A stretch of DNA of 64,000 bases from assembly GCA_958450365.1 (NCBI GenBank), contig CAUEEP010000733.1, positions 1,694,001 to 1,758,000 on the forward strand. Reading direction: 5' to 3'. Position numbers and translations under genes: made by a program. This DNA comes from Mesorhabditis belari. Taxonomy: Eukaryota; Nematoda; Chromadorea; Rhabditida; Rhabditidae. This document shows, piece after piece, positions 34,389 through 45,552 of the stretch; within the stretch, counting starts at the first letter, position 1; each line of letters starts with the position of its first letter. The notes beneath the pieces were generated by a model, which made no database searches, had not been told where the DNA came from, and was given only the letters and a program-made list of their open reading frames with translations.

Positions 34389-37300
34389 CTATGCACTTGG
34401 CGCAAGTCCAATGCGACCTTTGATCGGATCGAAAACGGCATAGTTGGCTCGCAAGAAAGTATCGCCCAAAACTCCAAACTCGAGATTTTCTGCGTCTTTT
34501 TCAGCAAAAAGACCCATTCCACAGTGCTTCTATAGAATTTGGAAATGTATGTCAAAGAAAATCAAAGAAAAATGACAGTAAGATAACAATTTTATCTTAC
34601 CGCAGAATAATCCTCGCAATACGCAGCCGAGGGTACATGGAAATGGTGAGTGCCATCAATTATGTAAGTGATTTTTGGATAGTTTTTGGGGTCGCTCGTA
34701 GAGCTTATCTAAAAATCTGCATACAGAGTAAGATCTTTGATCACCAGTTCCTTCATTCTCTTCATTGCAACTGTTGGTAACTGCGAAAATTCCGAACCCG
34801 TGTCAAGAAACATATTCCCGTCCCCACTCCACACCTGAAATTATATTGCACCAGCAGGTGGAAATTCGGGATCTTTCAGTCACAGAATAAAACGAAAATT
34901 ATAACAGATTTGTCCCTTAGCAACATAGAGTTAAAGCAAAACACTAACCCTAACCCAAAGTAAGAGCTGTTCTTACATAACTACTAATACCGCAGTTATG
35001 ATTTCTGGTAGACCTAATCTAGCAAACTCATTGCAAAGGCTTGAGTGGCCGCTCGTACCTTCTTTCCCTAAAGTAAGGCATAAGACCCTACTTTGGCGAT
35101 AATGAGATAAGTGTCAGTGGAGCTGTCGGTGGAGCTTACCAGAGCGTTCGTCTGGTAAGCGAGAGGTCGAGGGATCGAACTCCTGCCCCAACCCTGTTCT
35201 CTGCCCCAACCCATAAAAGGACCAGCCTGTCCAATTCTAACCCCCACAAAAGTCATAGTAGAAACGGTCTTCAAACCAATCCCTTAACCCCTCAAAAATT
35301 TGCATTTAAACCAAAGATTATGGCAAAAAGCCCCAAATTTTTCATTCTCTTTTTTTTTGTTACCGTCCAGCATGGTGAGTTCTTTTATTACATGGTGACA
35401 CATGCAGGTTTTAGAATTATATTAGGTTGATGCAAAAATCTTTTTCATTTTTTCGTACTTCTTTTGAAAAATAACAAAGCACAATTAACCTATGGTTTGC
35501 TCTAAATGAAAAGGTTTATTGTTCAATTTCCCATCTTTTAAGTCAATTTGGGTCACTTTCAAGCAAATTCGAGAGTGAAAACGGGTTTTTCATAAAAATC
35601 TATAAAAACCTCTATAAAGAAATTGGCTGAATGAATTTCTCTGAAAATCTGAAAAAATATCTAACTTTTTGTGCTCTATCTTTTATTTATTAACATCAAG
35701 ATTGGTTTCCTTAGCTAAAGCGTCTAAAATGCATCATCGAGCCGTCGCCTTTTTTGACTACCCGACTTCAGGCTCTCAAAAAAATCTAGACATAAAACAT
35801 TTTAAACTCGTTTTAATGTCATTTTGCAGAAAAATAATTGGCCTTTCGAATGCAATAAACCGTTGTTCAATTGGTGCATTTGTTACTTTTTAACGGAAGT
35901 ACGAAAAAAATGAAAAAGACTTTTGCAACAACCCAATAGATAGTATAGATAGATAGCTTTGGGGTACAATGGTACCTTTTCCCCGTTGATCAACACGCTC
36001 GTCACGTTTATCATCCAAAAGTAATTCGTTGACTCTTCATCCGAGTACGGCTTCACTTTAAACCATTCAAGTTTTCCCTTAAGTAAAATATTGGTATTTT
36101 CAGTATTTTAGAAACTATGTAATGATCGGGATCGATGCCACAGATGGTCATCTCACTCTTGTCTTGTCGATTTTCGGCTTCCGAGTCGAGATAGAAAGCA
36201 AAGACTTTCTCGTCGTTTTCGGGCTAAATCTCGACAATCTTGGATTGAAAACGATTAGATAAAAACTCTATCCTTTACTCCAAGATCTGCAATTCGATTG
36301 CTCTAAGTTGTACTGAAGAAGAATAAAACAGTTATCCTGTTCTTGAATAGTTCTATAAAACAATAGAACCTAGAGCTGCTACTGAACTTAAAACGAGTCT
36401 ATTTACAGTACCATTTGACGAACAGATCCTGATGCATTCAACTGTTCAACGTTCAACCTGTTTTCTCCAAGTTTTACACAAGAATGTTTAGTATAAGGAC
36501 AAGTATTTGGTCGGTAACTTGTGAGCGTTTTTACTATTTTGTAAATTTCTCAAGATATCAAACAGATCTAGATAAGTGTTATATATTATTTTAAAGCTGA
36601 AGATCTCCTCCACATTTTGATATAAAAGTTTTGGAATTTGTTCAACTTTTGGGGAAATTGACTGCACAGAAAGAGAGGTGAGCAAAAAATCGAAGGGTGG
36701 TTTTGGATCAAGTTTTGGCTACGCTCAAATCGAGTCAACAGTTTGATATTTAACCAATAGATAGAGCAATAAAATTTTATTTGAAATATAAAAATTTCAA
36801 GAAGCGGCATTCGACTTACAAAAAATTGGAACTAAATTTAGAACAAGTTTCCAAAAACGTTCAAAAACAAAGATTTTTTTGCGGAAGCTTGAAAAACACT
36901 GTAAAATCGAGAATTGTCAAGCGATCGATCCCAACTTTTATATTTTTAAGTAACTCTAAAGAGCAGTTATTTTACACCATAAACTTGAGGAATAGCTAGG
37001 CTGAATGGATTTTTCGTTTTTGAAAGCTGAAACAACCGCTTTTTGGTCACCTCTCCTTCTAGTCAATTTGCCAAAAAGTTGAACGAATTCAAAAACTTTT
37101 TATCAAAATGTAGAGGAGATCTTCAGCTTTAAAATAATATATAACACTTATCTATATCTGTTTGATATCTTGAGAAAGTTGCAAAATAGTAAAAACGCTA
37201 ATGTTAATGCTCTCATACCTTTCTGAATATCTGTTGCAACGGTGACCACTTCATCGATCCGTCATTGTACGCCAAGCCCATAATCCCGTCTCCCGTTGCG

Positions 37301-38710
37301 GCTTCCTAATCCAAAATTTTATTAATGTATCAAATATAATAGCATAATATGTGTATCACTGTAATACAATAAAGATTTTTCAAAAAAAACTTACATCAGT
37401 GCCGACAGTTGTAGAGTTTGCACAGCCAATCCATTGCTCGTTGTTGGTGCACAGATGATCGATCTTGAAAATGATCCGTTGTTTGAGTCTTTCTGCTATC
37501 TGTTTACTATTAGGTTGACCCAGTCTTGGTAACACTTTTTTCTACTAGCGTTTATAGAAAACAATTTTTACCAAAAGGCAAAAAAGGCGACAACCCGAAG
37601 ACTCAATTTAGGTCTTTTGGTCCACAAAAACCTATTTTGCTGTCAATAGATAAAAGATAGAGCGCAAAAAGTTTGGTATATAGCCGAATTTTCAAGATTA
37701 TCTATTCAGCCGATTTTTTTGTCGAGCTTTTTATAGAATTTTACGAAAAACGAATTTTTGCACTCGAATTTACTTGGAAATAGACTCAAATTGGCTTGAA
37801 ATGATAGAAAAGTGAATGCTAAACAACTTCTGTTTGAAGCAAACCGTCAATTGGTGAATTGATCATTTATAAACGCTAGTAGAACAAAGTGTCAACAAGA
37901 CTTTATGGGTAAACCCAATATTCGATTTGTTCATCTTGAAAATTCGATTAACTCTAAAAGGATGAAACTCACGCAAACGCGATCTTTAACCCAAAAACCG
38001 GTGGCCATGCTCATATCTGCCTATTCGGCACAATATTCGACTGAAGTTTTCGTACATATCGGAGAATTTTTGCAATCAAGCTAGAGATTCTTAAACTTTC
38101 AGTGCATTTTTTTTCTTGCTTACAATAGTCGTGTGTCCAGCACATGTATTTTTCGGATCATTTACACAATCACATGCCACCCAGAAAGTGGTCGATCCAG
38201 TGTCAAAGTTGATCTTGAAAGGTTTCTTTATATTGTCCACTGAAACGTCGCCCGTCCAAAGTCCCTAAAAAATATCATCGATTATCATAGAATTAAAGTG
38301 AATCGGGATATTCATTCGACGATCAAAGCGATTACATTTCTTATATTTCTCAATGGCTCTTCTTTTGCCCAGGAGAATAAACGTCTGCGACGTCTTTGAA
38401 CGGCTAAATTTGTCTTTTTGAGGCATTTAAGCAATTGCTTTAAGTTGCAGCTCAACTTGTATATAATAAACTCTTTTGGATTTCTTAATGAAGTATTAAA
38501 TTATAAATTTTTTCATAGCAAACAACCCACGCTCAGAACATTCGTCAGGCTGAAAATTTTGTTGATGTCTAATCAGTCCTTTGCCTATTTTCCTATTCGA
38601 TTTCTCGATTTTGATTCTAGAAGTCTAAGTTTTAAATAGTTCCAAAATTTTAACCTGACTATGGAATAGGTGACGAGAAGGAAAGTGGCAAAAATGAGAA
38701 GAGTTCTCAT
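34389..38710 (-). CDS. A1-family aspartic protease
   Basis: ATG 38710 starts a signal peptide (MRTLLIFATFLLVTYS). Minus-strand exons then give GLWTGDVSVDNIKKPFKINF followed by the first active-site DTGS (38193-38204) in DTGSTTFWVACDC; ADMSMATGFWVKDRVC; RIIFKIDHLCTNNEQWIGC; ATGDGIMGLAYNDGSMKW; VFAFYLDSEAENRQDKSE then MTICGIDPDHYI; KLEWFKVKPYSDEESTNYFW; the second DTGS (34793-34804) in NMFLDTGSEFSQLP; and the C-terminal FGVLGDTFLRANYAVFDP ... LAPSA, stop 34389. Both catalytic Asp and the LGDTFLR element are intact. The length, about 390 residues, suits secreted or lysosomal nematode cathepsin D/pepsin-like enzymes. At least three MITEs and a tRNA-like SINE occupy the introns. The exon near 37975-38020 needs a non-standard short acceptor context, so one exon is less certain. 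Confidence 0.85.
35119..35192 (+). repeat. tRNA-derived SINE-like element, copy 4
   Basis: Plus-strand A box GGTGGAGCTTACCAGAGCG, arm TTCGTCTGGTAAGCGA with GGT anticodon, and B box GGTCGAGGGATCGAACTCC. In a protease intron, opposite in strand to the gene. Confidence 0.55.
35422..35936. mobile_element. mariner-type MITE, family M
   Basis: Ends TTAGGTTGATGCAAAAATCT and the inverse TTGGGTTGTTGCAAAAGTCT, about 42 bp, flanked by TA. Non-coding. In an intron of the protease gene. Confidence 0.8.
36524..37199. mobile_element. large palindromic MITE
   Basis: About 200-bp arms starting AGCGTTTTTACTATTTTG face each other around an AT-rich core. A solo arm lies at 34142. No transposase. In a protease intron. 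Confidence 0.75.
37510..37918. mobile_element. mariner-type MITE, family M, copy 2
   Basis: Ends TTAGGTTGACCCAGTCTTGG and the inverse TTGGGTTTACCCATAAAGTC, with TTCTACTAGCGTTTATA shared in both arms and TA on each side. In a protease intron. The inner part recurs at about 49200-49440. Confidence 0.8.
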
Positions 38711-39785
38711 TTTCGATAGAAACTTTCGTTGAGATCCTTTTTTGATCAGTTCATTGATATTTATACAAAATTAAACAATTGAGTCTATGACTGAAGACGA
38801 TTTATCAATGAATACTTTCCCTATATTGTATTCAATGCTACTTTCCCTATATTGTATTAAAAGATTCATCACTTTTTCTAAAAAATTTTCTTTGCTATTT
38901 AAGGAAAAGAATGAAGAATTGAATTGAATTGAGTGAAATATCTGCAGACAAAATATTAGTTTGGACTATACGAAATATCGGCGACTTTACCATGACCCCA
39001 TTCTTTCAATTCACCATAGATTTTTCTCATTTTTCATGGTGAAACATGGATTTTACGGGCATATAAAAGTCAGAACTCAGAAACTGAATAATTCTAACAT
39101 TTGAATTTATAGACATTTCTTTCTCAAATAGTCGAATTTAGCACCCAGACGTTCATTCTTTCATTCCGAAGAAGAAACGTTGAGAGTTGTTGGAAATGTT
39201 ATCACTTTTATGTTCCTAAATAGCTTATAAACATCATTGACTATTAGGTTGAACCATATGAAATATCGGCGACTTTACCATGAGCTCATTCCTTCAATTC
39301 ACCATAGATGTTCTCATTTTTTGAGGGTAGATACGAGAGACATTTTCTATATTAATATTGAAATATGGAGCACATTCTATGGTGAATTCACCAAGAATGG
39401 TCAGCTTGAAAAATCTGACTTTTATATGCCCGTAAAATCCATGTTTCACCAAGAAAAATGAGAAAAATCTATGGTGAATTGAAAGAATGGGGTCATGGTA
39501 AAGTCGCCGATATTTCGTATAGTCCAAACTAATATTTTGTCTGCAGATATTTCAGTCAATCCAATTCAATTCAATTCTTCATTCTTTTCCTTAAATAGAA
39601 AAGAAACATTTTTAGAAAAAGTGATGAATCTTTTAAAAAATTGAAAGCATTGAATACAATATAGGGAAAGTATTCATTGATAAATCGTCTTCAGTCATAG
39701 ACTCAATTGTTTAATTTTGTATAAATATCAATGAACTGATCAAAAAAGGATCTTAAGGCAAGTTTCTATCAAAAATGGGAATCGA
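38711..39785. repeat. inverted duplication of the protease 5' region
   Basis: The left arm (about 38705-39085) and right arm (about 39415-39785) are roughly 95% identical in inverted orientation. The copied block starts at the protease start codon, includes its 5' flank with TATATTGTATT runs and CAGTTCATTGATATTTATAC, and reaches into a MITE end. The right arm therefore places a protease-like promoter facing rightwards. Confidence 0.85.
39244..39532. mobile_element. mariner-type MITE, family T, at centre of the inverted duplication
   Basis: Ends TTAGGTTGAACCATATGAAA and the inverse TTAGTTTGGACTATACGAAA, flanked by TA. The left arm of the duplication holds an extra single end of the same MITE at about 38959-39085. 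Same family as 14191-14850. Confidence 0.8.
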
Positions 39786-39851
39786 AAGTTTCTACGGAAC
39801 CCGAAACCGAGTTCAAGTATTATCGATGGATCGCGACGCATTATATGAAAT
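39775..39851 (+). CDS. candidate chimeric first exon behind duplicated promoter
   Basis: ATG 39775 sits where the protease ATG would be in the mirrored arm: TTTCTATC(A/G)AAAATG is shared. The coding sequence then departs completely: MGIESFYGTRNRVQVLSMDR, continuing to ALYEI and a GTAAGG donor-like site. A stop follows 8 codons later if unspliced. No signal peptide. Downstream exons are not identified; a plus ORF at 40371-40556 (MENIMRRIHAQIHEHIDLGK) is one candidate but overlaps a better minus exon. Confidence 0.3.
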
Positions 39852-40062
39852 AGTAAGGTCGATTAAATAGACACTAATTAGATAAATCGATCGGAATTAT
39901 CCAATTCTTAAGCATAGCCTAATCGCGGGTCAAATATTTCTCCGAAGAATGGGGTACAAGCTATAAAACGGTCAACCCCAAACCCAAAAACGCTACCAAG
40001 AGTATAATTTAGAGGGGGCGTATACAAAGATGAGAGTTCGTCGTATAAACTAACCTACAGGC

Positions 40063-40215
40063 ATTATTACTCGCAATACGGATCACAGTGGATGTTGCCG
40101 TTCTTTCCACAAAAATGCCCCAAATCGATCGATTGACAGAGCTCTTTTACCTTTCTCCATGACTCCACAGACAACACATCTTCGCTGATACTCCAACACC
40201 AACCTTCGCACGTTT
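40063..40215 (-). CDS. possible terminal exon of cysteine-rich protein
   Basis: A minus-strand frame encodes EGWCWSISEDVLSVESWRK, then VKELCQSIDLGHFCGKNG and HCDPYCE with a stop at 40063. Six cysteines over about 45 residues suggest a disulfide-rich extracellular segment. There is a stop just upstream and the acceptor is weak, so the parent gene is unknown. Confidence 0.25.
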
Positions 40216-40478
40216 ACTTTAGGACTTTATTTAGGGGTTTTTTTTGGAAAAATATTCATAGCTCATTCAATTCTTTGACGGCCCAGATAACAAACAAACT
40301 TTTATTCAGGCAAACATTGATTTAGATTTGATTATCTTGCTTCTGAAAAATTATCCTGCACAATGCCACAATGGAAAACATCATGCGAAGAATCCACGCA
40401 CAAATCCACGAACACATCGACCTCGGCAAGATCCACAAACGGGCCAGGAGGCCAAGATCCACAAACCACCACGCGTCT

Positions 40479-41234
40479 TCAATTACGCAGCTCAAACACA
40501 TGTTGAACATCATTTGGTTTGTGCGGACTCTAAAGTACAACAATCATAAGTTATAAGATCTCCTCAATTCTATAGAAAAACTACAATCAGAAGAAAATCC
40601 TGACCTGCAACATTACATTATGCATGAGATAAATGAATCTTCCCCTCGGGCGCTGGAAGTCTTTCGGGTCGGATTTATACGTGCGATTCACACCCGGGAT
40701 ATAGGCAAATCGATAGTGGGTGTCGCTTGGCGTGATCTCGAAATATCCGGCACCGCCGCCAGAGAAGAAAAAGGTGAGAGGGTGGTTCCTGTCCTCGACA
40801 AACATCAAGATTGGACGATCGCGATTCATCTAAAGGAAGAAATAAAAAAATGTGCACTTTATAGGTTCTCGAAATGTCTCGTTTCAATCGGCTAACGACA
40901 AATATAATAAAAACGGCGATCTATAAACTGACCTTTTTTGCTTCAGATTTATTTGATCTGAAAAAAACCCCAAATTATTAAATCTGAAGAATAGCCGGAA
41001 AAGACCAAATTACTGTTAGATAAAGATGACACAAGATAATATTTGAAACTAGCAAAAGGGGGGCTAATTTTTTCAAATCGAGAAATAAGAATAACAGGTT
41101 TGGGTTGGCGTTATCGATTTCCTCGTCAATCTCTTCCTCGTATTCTGAACCACATATTTGCCGATAAATTGTCTTCGTCAAAACGTATCTAAAATTGATT
41201 TCTTGGATTCTCATAACCTCGTAAAAATCCATAC
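40479..41234 (-). CDS. unidentified protein, at least two good exons
   Basis: A clean exon starts at an ATG right after TTTCTTCCTTTAG (about 40830) and ends at CAG|GTCAGG (about 40614). It encodes NRDRPILMFVEDRNHPLTFF, GGGAGYFEITPSDTHYRFAY and PRGRFIYLMHNVMLQ. The next exon follows TTGTACTTTAG in the same phase and gives SPHKPNDVQHVFELRN, then a stop at 40479-40481. A possible upstream exon (ATG at about 41232) encodes MDFYEVMRIQEINFRYVLTK and an acidic EEEIDEEID run; its connection is uncertain. No family recognised. Confidence 0.4.
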
Positions 41235-41341
41235 TTAAAATCTCAACTCAACGAATTAAATAAGCACAAGCTAAGAACTTTCACTCGTAAAAAAAAATTT
41301 AAAACAGAACCTGCTGATAGCCAGCAACACTTGCAAGTTTT

Positions 41342-42121
41342 GTGTGGGTGTTGTCCATCAATGGTGCAGCCGACCGATTGAGCGGTTCCGAGGATCTCCT
41401 TCACCGTTCCCTCCAACTTCTTTGCCATTGAACGACTGCGCATGGTCCTCGCGATTTTAATGATGGTGTCGATGGTGAGATCGCCGTTGTGCTTGATGTT
41501 TTTGACCTTCTTTCTGTCGCGAGGTGGCTCCTTGATGATGAGCGACGCAGCGGATGGCACCACATCGATCTTGGTGTTTCTGTTTTGGATAGTGAGCTTG
41601 CACCTTCAATTCCTTCCAGTCTTGCGTTGCCTTCGCAATGTCGTCTCCGACTTTCTTTGGCGACTAAAATAAAAAATATTAATTTAGTTTATAAAAAAGA
41701 CCCTCGAGTAGCTGGGGGAAGGGGGCAGTCTGAAACTTGACCCAAAACCAATATTTTTCCACGAAAACTTGCACACAGCGGTTTTTGATTATGCTGAATT
41801 GCTTCGGACTTCTATTCTTCTAGAAATTATATTAGGCGTCTGTATGTTCCTACGCTTTGGCTCCGCACTTTAGAGACCTGACTGGAAACAGGCTAAGTCC
41901 GACTCTCCAAGATTCGGCCTTCTATTCTCCTCCAGATCAATAGAAGACCGAATCGATTCAGCATAGTCAAAAAAAACCATCTGTGCAAGTTTTCGTGGAA
42001 AAATATTGGTTCTGGGTCAAGTTCCAGTTTCATGTATTAACAATATAAAAGATGTAACCCTTCTAGTGGGCTAATCTACCAGTTACGCGACCTATGCTAT
42101 GAACTCAAACTTGGGTGGCAT
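41342..42121 (-). pseudogene. rpl-12: RPL12 (uL11) pseudogene, 3' truncated
   Basis: The start MPPKFE lies at about 42104-42121 and is then corrupted. After an intron-like acceptor (TTTTTATTTTAG) at about 41664 comes [20 protein letters not shown], a 5-nt deletion causing a frameshift, then [57 protein letters not shown] and [13 protein letters not shown]. This is the conserved body of ribosomal protein L12, the stalk-base protein of the large subunit. The part joining exon 1 to SPKK (the GGEVGAT region) is missing and replaced by a MITE. The coding match stops at HPH and the natural C-terminus lies at 45490 on the plus strand. Retained intron borders argue against a processed copy. Confidence 0.8.
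41731..42033. mobile_element. palindromic MITE inside the RPL12 pseudogene
   Basis: About 90-bp inverted arms share AACTTGACCC, CCAATATTTTTCCACGAAAA and CTTGCACA. Non-coding; lies between the first and second RPL12 segments. Confidence 0.75.
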
Positions 42122-42129
42122 TCTTCCGT

Positions 42130-42718
42130 TGGATTTCGCCTACCAACCGTGAAGGAGGATGACTAAAATCAACAGATTAGAAAGATAAAACAAGTTGATG
42201 AAAAACAAACAAGACCAAACAAGGAAAGCAAACTAAAGGTTTCGGGGATGTAAATCAATTGGCGTATCAAGCGCCGTAATTGAACATTTTTAGGAGGAAA
42301 TGACGAAAAATTTCAAATTTTGAAAACCTTGCAAGGCTATCGACTACATGCAAAGTAAGAGAATGGGCAGCAAGTCCTGATATAAAGTCGGAAGAGAGCG
42401 GGCGGGAGATGAGAAAAACGAAAATTTCGCCTGCAAACGTGCATTTACCTACACATTGCATGAAAATATTCAGTTAAGTAACTTAGTTTCATCAAACGAA
42501 GGAAACATTAAGTAGTGCATTTTAGCATTACAAAATGCACTATAAAAGGTGGAGTTGTTGAATGACGAGCGGCTCATTTTCTTTACCCGCAATGAAAAGG
42601 TGAGTTGGCAATAACTTCATTTTTGTTGGTCAAAAAAGTAGCCTGATGCGGGAGTGGGACAAATGCGATCTTTTTTTTCATCTGGGACTTTAACTTTAAC
42701 AAATGCACCCGGTCCATT
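42130..42718. other. intergenic, nothing firm
   Basis: A CCCGCAATGAAAAG|GTGAGT near 42588 looks like a tiny first exon with a donor, but no continuation was recognised. Confidence 0.25.
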
Positions 42719-43050
42719 AGCGCACCTTTTTTCACGTTTTAAAAAAGCTCCAAAAAGCTAGTATTAACCAATTTCTATTCCAAAAGTTATTTTTCCGGGT
42801 AATTTTAGCGCATAGAATCTAAATTTTGAAATATCAGAGTTTGTGAAACCAATCTGAAAGACGGGCAGATCAAATTACAGAAAATTGCCGATTTTTCGCT
42901 ATCTATCCCTCCGTCCGTTTGGTTCCACAAGCTCTGATATGTCAAAATTTCGATTCTATGCCCTAAAATTACCCAGGAAAATAACTTTCGGAATAGAAAT
43001 TGTTAATATTAGCTTTCTTAAAACGCAAAAAAAAAATCCTAGGTGTGCTC
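42719..43050. mobile_element. palindromic MITE, family P
   Basis: Arms of about 130 bp share GGGTAATTTTAG(C/G)GCATAG and ATATCAGAG on both sides. A broken copy lies at 53240-53375. Confidence 0.75.
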
Positions 43051-43313
43051 AAAAAGGTGAGACGAAACAACAAAGCACACCAAGAACAAGGGCAAAAATA
43101 AAATGAAAAACATTCGAAAATTTAATCCTAGAAACAGGCATTTCGGAAATTCGGGGCTGAAAGGAAAAGCCCTTTAAAAGGGCTACCACGAATTTTTTTA
43201 CGAGAATTTTCTCATTTCGTTTGTGCTCCTTCACTCCTCGTAGTTTTTTTTTAAGGTCCGCTTATTTTGTGTCTTCATCTTTGTATTCGTTGATATAATC
43301 TATCATCTTTAGA

Positions 43314-45470
43314 ATGAACTTACAAACTTTGGCCAACAACAACAATGTTGTCGAGGACCACAAGAAGACGGAAGAGTTAGTCGAGCAGAAAGATGAAGCA
43401 CAGCCACGGTGAGTTTTGTTTTGTTGATTTGATATATTTGTGGTTGCTTTGAAAGCTCTAATGTTAAAGCCTAGTTCAAAATGGTAGATTGGCTAGTTTA
43501 CCTTTGGTTAGTTTATTGTGAAAGGAATTGGCTAGGTCTATCGACTTGAAAACAAGGAATGGATCGATCTCACACAGGAGGCAATTCCGATCTTCATTTT
43601 GGAAGATAATCTACAAAAAGAGGATTAGTACAGGATGCTTGCATATGCTGGAACACATGTATGGTTGCTTTTATGAATGTTGCAACGATCTTGTGTTTTA
43701 GCCGGTTCTTCCGATGACTTCTTTAAGCGCAAATTGGAAATTCGCATGTGCCAACCAGAAATTCATCTCGCTACACTGGAGAACAAACTTTTGGATTTGG
43801 GTTCAATCATCCAAAAGACGCAAAAGCGGTTGTTTTTAGTTGTTATGTTCATGAATTATTCCGGTTTAGTTTGCGATGCAATTAGCAGCTGTTTACTCGG
43901 TTATGCAAGGAAATGAGGCAACGGAAGAAAAGCTAAAGGAACGACTTGCTGATGTAGCAGTTAGCAAAGTATTTTGAACTTTTGGATTGTTTACGTTCCA
44001 AAGTTTAGATCCAAGCTGCATTTGTCAACCAGGAGTGTTTTGCTCAAACTGCCATCAATTTGCTAGCCGGATACAAGGATCATTTCAAGGTATTATGTCA
44101 ATGTAAATATTTAATAGATTTTATTTATGTCGCTCAAAATCGGTCAACAAATAGAGCGACTTTGGGGAAAATGAAAGAAGAAAAGGATTACACTTTCTGG
44201 CCAGAAGATTCACAAGCAGGGGAGATGCAAACTTGCTCAAGCAAAGTCTAACTGCGCAGGTTGGGTTGTTTATTGATGTAAGAAGTAGCTCGAGTTTAGG
44301 AACAACAACGACACATAAGAGAAAGCAAGCAAGGTTATCCTAAGGGGTAGATCATTGTTTTCAACAATCAAAACCAGGGATTCGAACAAAGTGGAATCTA
44401 TCGCGAACATGTGCCACCTAATCTTATGGTGTTAACTTTTAATTTTGTTTGTTTTTTAATCTTCAAGTTTAGTTATCACAACGGCGGCACAGCTACAGTG
44501 ATATACAAAACGTTGGAAGGGGAGGAGGGGTCATGAATATTCAATCAACTCGCTCATTTACACAAATGGATACCATACATGAGGTAAATATCAATAATGA
44601 GCAATTAAGCATACTGGTTTAGTCGCAACCAGGAGTCGGGCGCTCTCGTCTGCAAAGCTTGCCTACAAAGGGACAATTTGAGTATGGACCTGGATTACTC
44701 TCAAGAAGGGATCTCGCCAAACAACCATTTGCTGTTTCAACGGGGTTTTTTTTTGTGGTCGTTCTCATCAAAGCCTTTTTCAAATCTCTGATTTGGCACA
44801 AGCTTCTTTCTCTTCACGAGCGGTTGCCACTAATGGGGATGCCATGCCCGATTTGCAACGTCAGCAGTTACAGATCGTATATAACATTTTTGGAACCTTT
44901 ACAAGTTTACTTTTTGATGAATGCCATACAGCAAGCCTATGGAATGCAAGGTCGTGATGGCCAATCACTCGAATTTTCAGCTTCAGGAATGCTAATACCT
45001 GCAAGAATTGCAGGTTTTTCTGAATTTTGATGTGAAATTTTCAAGTTTTAGAGTTGTCTTCGTCACCTTCAAGTCTGTTTAATTGTACTTCTGATCAGTC
45101 TCACAATGTTCAGGGTCTTGGACCGCCTTATTCACCGTCACTCTCCTCGGAGGCTTCTTCAAATCCGTACTTGAACGCTCAGATGCGCCATCCCAACAAT
45201 ATGGAGGTTGAGTTTTCATCTAGTTGGTTGTTGGTTTGATTTTTTTAACATGTCGGATCGCCAGCTTCTCCATCGTTCTCATCAGAAGCTCTCCTTAGTC
45301 CATTCTCACCGCTGCCACAACACAAGTTCGATGAAGATCATGTAAAAACTAAAAAAGATAGATAACTCGAACTTTCCTTGTTTTAGATTTCAAGCTTTGA
45401 TCGATTGTCTATGGATGCTCAAGCAATCGGTGCTCATCAAGTGTCCAAGTTACATCATACCTTGTTCTGA
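43314..45470 (+). CDS. unidentified multi-exon protein
   Basis: Many small plus-strand exons with good splice borders: MNLQTLANNNNVVEDHKKTE; a stretch with IHLATLENKLLDLGSIIQKT; FAMQLAAVYSVMQGNEATEE then KLKERLADVAVSK; IQAAFVNQECFAQTAINLLA; GDANLLKQSLTAQ; SQPGVGRSRLQSLPTKGQFE; an exon with MPDLQRQQLQ; one with AYGMQGRDGQSLEFSASG; and Ser/Pro-rich LGPPYSPSLSSEASSNPYLN, SPSFSSEALLSPFSPLPQHK and a last exon ending HQVSKLHHTLF (stop 45468-45470). The first half looks helical and the second half disordered and Ser/Pro-rich, as in regulatory or RNA-associated proteins. I do not recognise a family. Some phases do not join cleanly, so exons are missing or the copy is decaying. It ends 20 bp from a rearrangement junction. 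Confidence 0.45.
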
Positions 45471-45489
45471 TGCGCAAACTCTTATTTGA

Positions 45490-45552
45490 ACAACACCCAC
45501 ACGACGTCATCGACTCCATCAACAATGGCGACATCGAGATCCCAACTGAATA
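45490..45552 (+). pseudogene. rpl-12: orphan C-terminal piece of RPL12
   Basis: The plus frame encodes QHPHDVIDSINNGDIEIPTE and a stop, the expected end of ribosomal protein L12. No upstream RPL12 sequence precedes it. It overlaps the truncated pseudogene at 41342 by a shared 13 bp (ACAACACCCACAC), in opposite orientation. Confidence 0.8.

Noticed and set aside
40328..40556. Plus-strand 61- and 73-codon ORFs as exons of the chimeric gene
   Set aside because: They lie opposite a better minus-strand terminal exon with a clean acceptor and matching phase; they are kept only as an outside possibility.
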